DNA of 64,000 nt. It comes from Topomyia yanbarensis (taxonomy: Eukaryota > Arthropoda > Insecta > Diptera > Culicidae). The number at the start of each line of letters is the position of its first letter. The stretch's first letter is position 1. The stretch is taken from positions 95,490,113-95,554,112 of the forward strand of contig NC_080672.1 of the NCBI RefSeq assembly GCF_030247195.1, written 5' to 3'. The position numbers and the translations under genes were made by a program. Positions 55,648 through 64,000 of this stretch are shown piece by piece. Under the pieces are notes generated by a model, which saw only the letters and a program-made list of their open reading frames with translations, was not told the origin of the DNA and did no database searches.

Positions 55648-56365
55648 TGTTCCTAATAAGATTATGTAAATTATAAAGTATTTGAAAAATTTTAATAGAA
55701 GTGACGGAAGGTTATCGAAAAGTTTTGTGAAAAAGAAAATTCCAGTAATGATAATGATTTTCCCTAACGGGTTTCAATAGTTTTTATTTGGTCTTTGGCA
55801 TTAGGATTAGGGATAATAATTCAGATCAAAGATACTAGTGGGAAGTCATTTTTAGAAAAAGTCGATATCGAAGTAAAGTTTGAACTATGCACGCATGTAC
55901 TTCAGAGGTAGCAAGATATCAAGAGCTGAAATTTCAGTGCTTAGTTCTCAGCCGCGTTGGGAATTTGAGTTAACGCTATTGAGTATGAACTTGAAATCCA
56001 TTCGAAAATTTGTTTTTCGAACTTTTTGACTCAGCACAACATATATAACCCCTTTAGGAAAGTTCAGTTTTCCCTACACAATGCATTCATTGAAGAATTT
56101 ATATATGTTATTAACGGAGTATTAGCAATAATTCGATTGTATGGGCCATTTTTCCGCTTTTCCATTAAATTAGTTTAACCTTTGAGATGTCTTGCACTGA
56201 TATTGTCCTATGCTAATTTGAGCGATTCTCTGAGTCCTGCCACGAAGCATCAAGTTCTAAATGTTCTCAATCGATATAATACCCAGAGAAAGCGATAAGA
56301 GTTATAAGAAATGTATCATCACACTGTGAGGTGGATTAAAAGCGTTTTAATGTAAAAGATTGCTT
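55648..56365 (+). mobile_element. Family H, subfamily 2, copy F, 3' portion
   Basis: Aligns with 33690-33774, 35251-35495 and 36151-36567 of copy D, skipping the foldback and the 655-bp inverted-repeat element. The 3' end has ATAAGAAATGT (56304-56314) and CATCACACTGTGAGGTGG then ATTAAA. No matching 5' end was seen; the Penelope-like fragment abuts it. Confidence 0.78.
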
Positions 56366-56404
56366 TTTCAATTTCAATTTCAAGATGAACTTGTAGTATA
56401 TAAG

Positions 56405-56915
56405 GGAGTTACGGGTAAAATCGACACACCACAACCTTCTCTAGAAATTAAATTTTATAATAACAGTTTATTATTAGTGAGATTACGTTGATCATTTGAA
56501 GAGAAATTGAGTCTACATCAGTACATCAAATATCATAAAAATAAACAAAAGATACGAGCACCATCCATGATCGTCTGAATGTTAGATTTTGGTGGTAGAT
56601 TCTAAGGTTTTATCCGAACCAAAGCTTTTCAAATCATCAATTTTTAGTACCCATTATTATCGGCCTTTCATATGATGATCTTCAATAGTTTTATTGCTTT
56701 TAAGAAAATCGCTTTGAGGGTAAAACCGACATGCTATTGAGATGTTTGTGAATATTTGTATGGCTGGCTTCCAAAAAAGGGTAGGTATACTTATAATTAC
56801 CTGATATATTTTTTTACATTGGAGAATGCATTTACGCACTGACCCAGTACACGTGCTTAGTAGTTGCCAAGCTACCACACGGAAGTGTACTGGCGTGTCG
56901 GGCTCGACCAGGGGT
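56405..56915. repeat. Possible degenerate family T element
   Basis: The left word GGGAGTTACGGGTAAAATCG then ACACACC and the right word GTGTCGGGCTCGACCAGGGG roughly mirror each other and resemble family T ends. An interior GGGTAAAACCGACATG word lies near 56720. Ends are diverged and no TA pair is convincing. Confidence 0.4.
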
Positions 56916-56929
56916 AATACCGACTAAAC

Positions 56930-57226
56930 TACATTGGGCTCCACCATCTTTCCCCCAGGAACTACCTCCCGGCATTACTTATAGGGGGATGGCAGTACTT
57001 AGTGTCCTCACTCACTCTCGCTTAATGTACGCACTCACACTCACCCTACACTCCTCTGCTACGCCACGAGGTATCAATAGCGATAGGTACCAACATTCTA
57101 TTCACTCCATCTTCTGCCATGCTTCGGCGGTTACCACCCGCTGTGCCACACTTGCCTCAGCATGAGCAGAATATTCACTCACTTCTGAGCGCTCAGCCTT
57201 TTCCGCTCTAACTAACCAATCACAAG
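56930..57226 (-). other. 3' UTR of R1-clade copy 2
   Basis: GC-richer stretch with no frame, including repeated CACTCACTC and ACTCACACTCACC words. It lacks the approximately 180-bp tandem units of copy 1, so the two copies belong to different subfamilies or the 3' end is truncated. Confidence 0.55.
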
Positions 57227-59645
57227 TTAGTCATGCTTGTCGTCTGCTGCTCGGCGCGCCAGATTCTCTGCAACCTGCAGGCACTTTGAGTGGTTGCAGT
57301 CGAGACTGCGTTCCACTTCTCCACCGCTTGATACAGGGGTTGCGTCCCGGCCGCAGACGTCTAGCATTGGTCTTCTTTCGACGTCGAAACAAAGACATAC
57401 GAACAGTATGTGCTCCGCAGTTTCGTCAACACCTGGGCAGTCAGGGTAGACTGGGGCCTCCGCGTGCCCGAACCTGTGGAGGTACTGTCGGAAGCAGCCA
57501 TGGCCTGACAGAAATTGTGTCAGATGGAAGTGAACTTCCCCATGGGGTCTTCCCACCCAGCTCGATATGTTAGGTATCAGCCAGTAAGTCCACCTACCTT
57601 TCAAGGAGTTATCCCACTCGCGCTGCCATCTGGCGACCGAAGCCGCCCTGGTAGGCTCGTGGACTCCACGCGGACTATTGCCACGTAGCTCCAAACACTC
57701 CTTGTCTTCCCGGATGACCAGCCCGACTGGCATCATCCTCGCTATCACGCAGGATGCATCGTGTGATACCGTACGACAGGCAGATATCACTCTGAGACAC
57801 ATCAAGCGGTAGGTGCTCTCCAGTTTCCGAAGGTAACTGGTTACTCCCAGTGCTCTCGCCCAGGATGGGCCGCCGTACCTAAGGATAGATACGGCAACGC
57901 CTGCCAGTAACCTACGTCTACTGGCGCACACCTTAGAGCTGTTGGACATCATCCTCGATAATGCCACAACAGCCGTCGAAGCCCTCTTGCACGCCTAGTC
58001 GACATGACTGCCGAAGGTCAGCTTGTCATCTATGATGTCCCCAAGAATCTTCAGACTCTGCTTTGAAGTGATCTCGACTTCTCCCGCTTGGATAACTGCG
58101 TGTCGTACCGACTTGCGGTTGTTGACGATAACCACCTCCGTTTTATGTTGAGCGAGCTCCAGGCCTCTCGCGCTCATCCATTCCGTCACAGTGCTGATCG
58201 CGTGTGCTGCAGTCAGTTCTACCTCGGGGATTGACTCCCCGTAGACCGCCAAAGTTACATCATCGGTGAGGCAGACGATCTTGACGCCAGGAGGGAACAT
58301 CCCAGCTTGCGCTGTTGAATGCGTTCCTCACACCAAGTGTCACTAACGCACAGTATCGAATATCTCGCCTTTTCCGTTGGATCGTTATCTCGGCGGTCGT
58401 TACCATTGAGTTGATAGCGTCCACCGTGGATTTACCCTTTCGAAAACTGAACTGATTGCTTGACAGACAGTCCGTACCTTCTGAGAACGTGGTTAGCCTG
58501 TTATAGATGATCCTCTCAAGCAGTATACCTGTCGTGTCGATCAGGCAAATTGGTCTGTACGCCGATGGGTCGCCCGGCCCTCGGCAACAGTACAAACTTC
58601 TGCCTTTTCCATCTATCGGGAAAACGGCACTCGTCAAGGCATATCTGCATAGCTAGCCTGATCATGCTCGGGTTCTCTATGATTGCTGCCTTGAGAGCGC
58701 TGTTTGGAACTCCATCAGGCTCTGGAGCTTTGTTCGTTGCTAGGGAATTAGTCACTGCGTAGCCACCATTTCGGCCGCTCCCAATGCCTTGCGGTGCAGG
58801 AAGCCAGAGACTTGTGGCTCGAGACTTAGCCATCACGATCCTGAAGGCGTCACCCCACGGATTCGCGTTGGCACCCTCGCACAGGTTGTCGAAACTCGCT
58901 CTCTTGCTGCTATTAACGGCCTTATTAAGGGTCAATTTCGCAGCTCGAAACACTTCACGGCGGTCTGCTCTTAGCTTCGATGTCGAAGTGAATGGACTTC
59001 CACCCGCGTCTCTGGCAGGGATCACCCGCCTTCGGATGCTGCACACCACAGTTGATCCTCAAGCGAATTGCTAGGTGGTCACAATTGATGTAGCCCTCGT
59101 ATACCCTCCAGTTCATGTCTGGAACCAGACCCGGGCTGGCAAACGCTATGTCAGTCCATGACTAGACCCAATTTCTGCGGAATGTGCTAGAGAAACTATC
59201 ATTGACTAGCCCTGCGTCGAGTTTCGCAAGCACCTCCAGTAGCGCTTGGCCTCTGTTATTTGTACAGCGGCTGCCCAACTCTGCTACCCAAGCGTTGAAA
59301 TCTCTAGCTATGATGAACGGCTTCCGGCCACTAGGTCGGACGAGAGCCTGTCGATCATCTGGTTGAACTGTTCTATGGGCCACCTTGGTGAGCATAGCAG
59401 CTACAATAAAACACACTATTGATCTTGGCAATCGCGACACCCTCTGCGGAGGAGTGTTCTACCTCTTGGACCGGGAACCGTCCCGTTGTACAAATTGCCG
59501 TCATCCTAGACCCGTCCGCTACCCAATCGCCGTTGCCGGCAGGGACGTTGTACGGGTCGGATAGGAGGGCGACATCTGTCCTCGACTCCGAGACCGACTG
59601 CCACAGCAGCTGCACATTGGTTAAGATTCAGCTGTGTTACTTGCA
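57227..59645 (-). pseudogene. R1-clade ORF2, decayed
   Basis: Opening block TVQVTQLNLNQCAAAVAV (about 59640-59590), then endonuclease pieces LSDPYNVPAGNGDWVADGSR and RDFNAWVAELGSRCTNNRG (to 59162). RT pieces are NPWGDAFRIVMAKSR, YRPICLIDTTGILLERIIYN, QFSFRKGKSTVDAI and TLGVRNAFNSASWD (59049-58300). Motif A reads TLGV where TLDV is expected, so the catalytic Asp is lost. Motif C reads LTDD. The palm between the two motifs is deleted. C-terminal blocks are ELAQHKTEVVIVNNRK, VAVSILRYGGPSWARAL, VHFHLTQFLSGHGCF and the CPDCPGVDETAEHILFVC zinc-finger-like region (57967-57227). Frames change at least five times. Confidence 0.82.
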
Positions 59646-59654
59646 CGGTTTCTT

Positions 59655-60930
59655 TTAGCTGGCCTCCCCGAAGGGACACATAGGTCCACCCATAGCATGG
59701 TTACGGCCTTGCTTCTTACTGGCGCAGATAAGGCATTTTGGTACCCTATCGTATTTCTGCGCCTTGTGTCCCTCCTCCCCACAGCGACGACACAACTTAC
59801 TTCTGTATGGACCCTTGCAGTCGTAGGACTTATGGCAGGACTCTAGGCACCGATAGCACTTGTCCACTGAAAGCGACTGGGGTATGCTTACTCGGCATAC
59901 AGACCTTCCAGCTTCCCTCTCTCTATGACCTTTTTAGCTTCCACAAGCGGTAGACTGAAATAGGATACCTGCCTGCCAAAAAGTCCCTCTCTTAGGCGTA
60001 CAGAGGTCCGCTAAATCTCTGCGCACACTGCCATATGACGGCAGAGATGACGTCGTCTGCGTTGGTAACCTCATCTAGTTGCTTGCACTGGAGGGTCACT
60101 TCCGCAACCCATCGACTTCACCTGAGCGCCGTCACCCAAGACCTCTTGGGCCAACTTCTTGTACGCCGCCCCACTAGATTGCGCACCTAGTTTCAGCACC
60201 AAGATCATTTTGCCGGTCTTGGTACGTCTAACGCTGCGCACATCCTGTCCTAGAGCAGAGAGGCTCTCGGTCGCCCGCATCGATTTGAGGACGACGGCAT
60301 ACTTGTCCTTGTTGGTTTTCACCAACAGAGTCTCTCCTCTGTCCTTGACCTTCTTTGCGGGTCGAGGTGCGTTCGACTTCCGCTTAGCCCTGCTGACCAG
60401 TTGCCATGATTTTTTGCCGTCCTGTACCGGCTGGCTGGTACCCACTTGTGGTCCGGCCCTTTGCTCCCGGTTGGTGCCTTTCACCTTCTTGGGCCGAGAA
60501 GTCACCTTCTCGGGTCGACGCCCTTCGGGATCCTTTGCACCCCGGTCTGCACCTTCCAAACGACTTTTGGACTTTGTGGTTGCGCGTCATTTGGCGTTGC
60601 TACGCACACCCTTGCCTGGTGACTGCCTGGGCCGCTTCGGGTTAGGCGCAGTCTTGCCCTTTACTACAATCTTCAATGAAGGAGAAAGCCTCAGTTTGGG
60701 CGCCTTTATCGGCCTTCTCTCTTCCCGCCACCCGCCTGATATAAGCGTCATGTTTTTGTCTTGTGACTCGAACAGTCTGGCGGAACACCAGCAGGTTCTG
60801 TTTCAGTTCCTTGCTGATGTTCTGCTTTCCGCTTGTAAACTCGATATTATCGAGTTGCTCGACTACCACCCGCATCGCGGGTAGTGGCCCGCCAAGCATC
60901 CCCTACCACCCCTGAAGAGACTCTGGTGCA
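59655..60930 (-). pseudogene. R1-clade ORF1 (gag-like), decayed
   Basis: Three pieces occur in order: an N-terminal part with a likely coiled coil (NISKELKQNLLVFRQTVRVT, 60899-60642), a basic central part with RGETLLVKTNKDKYAVVLKS and VRRTKTGKMILVLKL (60559-60071), and zinc knuckles CYRCLESCHKSYDC, CRRCGEEGHKAQ and CLIC (59867-59655). A stop or frameshift separates each. RNA-binding gag function is expected for the family. Confidence 0.8.
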
Positions 60931-61262
60931 GTTGGTTGCAGCCACCATCGCTCCGCTGTCCCCCCTCTGGGAGAAGACATCGCCAAACCCCCTTTGGCGA
61001 AGGGGTTCACCACCTCCATCGCTTCTTAGTCATCTCCTACCTTACTCACTTTATTGTTATTTTTATTTTCGCAACTCATTCTTGGTACCACGAGTAGTGC
61101 GAAAAAAATGGTCCGCCACGCCAGAGTTCCGCAATAACGTGGTAAGAGACGTTTCCTATGGGGGGTGCCCAGGTACCCCACAGGTTCCTTTAGCAGTTAG
61201 GCATCTTTTTCACCCCCTCGACCGCTCATCCCTCGGCACGGGTCGCTTCACACCTTGGATTG
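60931..61262 (-). other. 5' leader of R1-clade copy 2
   Basis: Contains Pro/Thr-rich frames on the plus strand by chance; on the minus strand it is a GC-rich leader with no start I can defend beyond 60899. Confidence 0.5.
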
Positions 61263-61263
61263 G

Positions 61264-61473
61264 AGTTTATTTGTTTATTTATTTATTTTGTTTAATACAT
61301 CAACAGGCATATTAAAGCCCCAATGATGTTAGCCTAAATACTAATCTTATTTCTAATACTGAAGTCGCACATAAAAACAATAATCATACAATAATTACAA
61401 ACAAAGAATAAAAAGGTCAAGTGTTGTTAACGAAATGATTAAACAATCTGGAGAAACGTACACGCAGAGTATG
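61264..61473 (-). other. 3' UTR and tail of the CR1-like element
   Basis: About 210 nt, AT-rich, ending on the minus strand in AAATAAATAAATAAACAAAT-type repeats beside the R1-like leader. Confidence 0.65.
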
Positions 61474-63999
61474 TCAAGAAACGTTGAAATCAAATGCTGA
61501 AGCTACCTGGTTGAAAATTCGTTGCAGACCAGTGATGGATCCATACATACTATAATTTGGGCGTCGGAATGGCAACCGGAACATATTGTTGTTACGTAGT
61601 GCTCGAGGTGCGACGTTTATGTTGATTTGTTCCAAAATAGCTGGGGCATCTATACGGCCTTGCAGAGTGTCAGCGATGAACAAAGCTCTTGCGGTATTCC
61701 TTCGAACATGTAGGGGCTCTAGTTGAATCAGCTGACATCGGTTTTCATAGCTAGGTAGTCGGACAGGATCTCTCCACGGCAATCTACGGAGCGCGAAACG
61801 TAAAAAGCGTCGCTGCACACTTTCAATTCTTTTAACGCCATTATTATAGTTCGGGCTCCACACTTCAGGGCAATATTCTAGAATTGATCAAGATAAAGAA
61901 CAGTACAGCGATTTGAGACAATAAACATCCGTAAAGTTTTTGGCTATCCTGAATATGCATCCCAGTGCTCGAGACGCTTTACCTACTGCATAGGATACGT
62001 GTTGTTTAAACGTAAGTTGAGAATCCAGAATCACTCCCAGATCCTTCACGTGACTGACACGTTCGATTTCTGTCTCTAGTAGACGGTAGTTAAAATAAAT
62101 CGAATCCTTCTTCCGTGAAAAAGATATTACCGAGCACTTCTTCGGGTTTACATACATGCGGTTCGTATTGCACCAATCAGCAAGGACTTGAAGCTGCTGT
62201 TGGAGAATTCTGCAATCTTCAATTGAACGAATTAGGCGAAAAATCTTGAGGTCATCTGCGAACGATAATCGTGGAGTCTTCAAAATTAGATGTACATCAT
62301 TGAAGTATATCAGAAACATCAACGGTCCCAAGTGGCTTCCTTGAGGTATTCCAGATGTAGAAGAGAATGCAGGGGCCTGGCATTCTCCTATGACAACCGC
62401 TATCTCTCGGTCAGTGAGGTAGGATCGAAACCATTGCAAAATACTACCATTAATTCCAAATCTCTCCATTTTTGCTATTGAGATATCGTGGTTTATCTTG
62501 TCAAAAGCGGCAGATAAGTCGGTGTAAACAACGTCGGTTTGAGTGCGATGTTCCATACTCTCTGTTATGAAGGATGTTAAACATAATAGGTTAGACGCAG
62601 TTGACTGTCCAGACGCGAAGCCGTGTTGATCGTCACTTAGGTACTGCTTACAGTGAGCCTGAAGAGGTTCCATAATCACAAGCTCGAACAACTTCGAGAC
62701 AGCACTCAATGAAGTTATTCCACAGTAGTTATTGACGTCTCGTTTATTTCCCTTTTTATGTACTGGGAACATGTTCGCTGATTTCCAGCAAGATGGAAAA
62801 ATACCTCTGTCAATAGATGTTCGAAAGATGTGAAGAAGCGGATTAACCAAAACTTCAATGTGCCTTATCAGAAAAGCGGAGGGGAACCCGTCGGGTCCCG
62901 GATTGAAGGATGACTTAAGTCGAGAGGAAGCTCTGGTAATCATCGTTGCGTTGACATCGATAGCACTCAGAGTTTGACCCACAAGTGGAGCTCTGCTAGC
63001 AGCGAGTTCGATTTGCTCAATAGTTAATTCCTCATCTGTGAACACGTTCGCGAATTTTTCCGAAAAATGTGCACATATATCTCGTGATGTGGAAGCTGTG
63101 TTACCATTGAAAGTCATAGACGACGGCAGTCCAGATTCCTTGCGCTGCTCGTTTACATATTTCCAGAAACGTTTAGGATGCGACTTGAGATTACGCTGAA
63201 TATTTTGCTGATATCGATAGAAACAGTTTTGACTGGCTCGTTTGTACGCATGGTTGAGACTGACGTAATAGTCTCTGAGTGATATTGTACGATACTTGGT
63301 AAACCTCCGCAGGGCAGCTCTCTTAATAGACTTCAACCGTCGCAATGTACTCGTTTGCCATGGAGGGCCGGTTTGTCGATGGTGAACTTTCTTCGGAACG
63401 TACCTGTCAATAACGTACGCCAGAACGTTGGAAAAAGTTTGGACTGCGGATTCGACATCTTCGAGGTCCAAAATATTTTCCCAATCGATGGTGGAAAAAA
63501 GGTCTGCGATACTGCGATGGTCGGCTTTACGGAAATCGTAGGTGACAGAACGTGGTGCAATATCGAAATCATGCACCACAGTGTTATCAATCGTAGCGAT
63601 CAATGGAGGATGATGCATCACTGGTTTTACTAGAGGAGAGGGCGCCATCACTATTGATGTGGCGGAAACCTGATCGCTGGCAAAACAAAGATCGAGATGG
63701 CGGCTATTTTCATTGGCAAAAGAATTGATTTGTAATAACGTGGCTGAGCTATAGCTGTCAAGTAGCCTCACTGCAGCTGGGTGGAGTACGGAATGGTCCG
63801 AATCCGTATAAAGGAATCCGTTGCGGGAAGACTTCCATGAAATGCTAGGAAGATTAAAATCTCCTAGTACCATGATCTCATCAACTGCGTTCGCGTCTTC
63901 GAGGATAGTAAAAAGTGAACTGCAGTGTGCTTCAACATATTCGATATCACGAGCACGGTCGGGTGGAACATACAACGCACACAAGTATAACTTACGGTC
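61474..63999 (-). pseudogene. CR1-like ORF2 (endonuclease-reverse transcriptase), one in-frame UGA, 5' cut off
   Basis: The frame is open from the window edge (RKLYLCALYVPPDRARDIEY) to 61474 except for TGA at 61888-61890. Visible parts: C-terminal half of the APE-like endonuclease (VLGDFNLPSISW, HLDLCFASD, HHPPLIATI); a spacer (LKSHPKRFWKYVNEQRKESG); RT with NPGPDGFPSAFL, VHKKGNKRDVNNYCGITSLS, VYTDLSAAFDKINHDIS (motif A), GIPQGSHLGPLMFLIYFNDV, LSFADDLKIF (motif C, near 62250), NPKKCSVISFSRKK and VKDLGVILDSQLTFKQHV; and a C-terminal part, VWSPNYNNGVKRIESVQRRF. Catalytic residues are all present. Because the stop interrupts an otherwise clean frame, the copy is young. The CR1 (T1/Q-like) label is by motif; Jockey-like is the alternative. 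Confidence 0.85.
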
Positions 64000-64000
64000 G

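Larger units (their letters stand above)
56916..61262 (-). mobile_element. R1-clade non-LTR retrotransposon, decayed copy 2
   Basis: Minus-strand order is ORF1 (60899 to 59655), ORF2 (about 59640 to 57227) and a GC-rich 3' UTR (57226 to about 56916). It shares ORF1, endonuclease, RT and C-terminal blocks with copy 1 at 2240-6608 but is better preserved in several places. The 5' edge is set by the start of the neighbouring CR1-like 3' tail at about 61264. No target duplication, 28S flank or telomeric repeat was seen. Confidence 0.8.
61264..64000 (-). mobile_element. CR1-like non-LTR retrotransposon, 3' part, cut by window edge
   Basis: Minus-strand ORF2 is open to the window end apart from one stop, followed by a short 3' UTR ending in (TAAA)-type repeats (61267-61300 on the plus strand as TTTATTTATTTATTTTG). 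Short 3' repeats fit CR1-type elements. No RNase H domain is present. ORF1 and the 5' end, if any, lie outside the window. Confidence 0.8.

Noticed and set aside
61888..61890. Selenocysteine or programmed readthrough at the in-frame UGA
   Set aside because: No SECIS-like structure or precedent for the clade was evident; a point mutation is simpler.
1..64000. CRISPR arrays, bacterial operons, tRNA or rRNA genes, endogenous viral elements
   Set aside because: None found. The tandem arrays present are satellites or transposon modules with no spacer pattern, and all reverse transcriptases belong to non-LTR or Penelope-like groups, with no LTRs, protease, integrase or viral polymerase motifs.

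Overview
The window is eukaryotic and looks like intergenic DNA of a culicine mosquito, most likely Aedes or a close relative. The basis is the mix of decayed non-LTR retrotransposons whose proteins resemble mosquito I-, R1-, RTE- and CR1-type elements, a Penelope-like fragment, many short inverted-repeat elements, and an abundant repeat with a 'GGCCCGGAGGGCC' core that I associate with Aedes genomes. I found no convincing host gene, tRNA, rRNA, CRISPR array or virus-derived gene. Nearly every long reading frame belongs to a transposon or to a minisatellite.

Layout: 1-2239 is AT-rich with no gene. 2240-6608 is a decayed R1-clade element (+) with a tandem-repeat 3' UTR. 8776-12436 holds three adjacent copies of a modular repeat (family H, subfamily 1) whose structure suggests a non-autonomous Helentron/HINE. 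12699-16020 is bounded by inverted repeats and contains RTE-like and CR1-like fragments (-). 16775-22895 is a full-length but dead I-clade element (-) with a 12-bp target duplication. 23397-25190 is a repeat interrupted by a TA-flanked inverted-repeat element. 25191-29127 holds nothing I recognise. 29128-36567 is a deeply nested stack: a family H (subfamily 2) element carrying a TA-flanked element, an RTE-like retroposon, two short inverted-repeat elements and a 1.3-kb foldback that itself contains a 63-bp retroposon.

38894-45120 is a second, much younger I-clade element (-) with intact ORF1 and an ORF2 broken by one small duplication. 45497-46547 has two foldbacks. 46985-52436 is a subfamily 2 family H element on the minus strand that has swallowed a 1.7-kb CAAATGAAT minisatellite and an RTE 3' fragment. 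52433-53152 is a nearly perfect 360-bp tandem duplication. 53384-55610 is a broken Penelope-like element. 55648-56365 is another family H 3' end. 56916-61262 is a second decayed R1-clade element (-). 61264-64000 is a CR1-like element (-), open to the window edge apart from one UGA.

Nothing here works as a gene system. What the window records is a history of insertion, and several insertions are readable because a paralog or opposing hairpin arm preserves the empty site. The most interesting signals are matched changes in the two subterminal inverted repeats of family H, long foldbacks that could make double-stranded RNA, and two conserved features of the I-clade element: an 8-nt ORF1/ORF2 overlap and a 3' stem-loop next to the tail.
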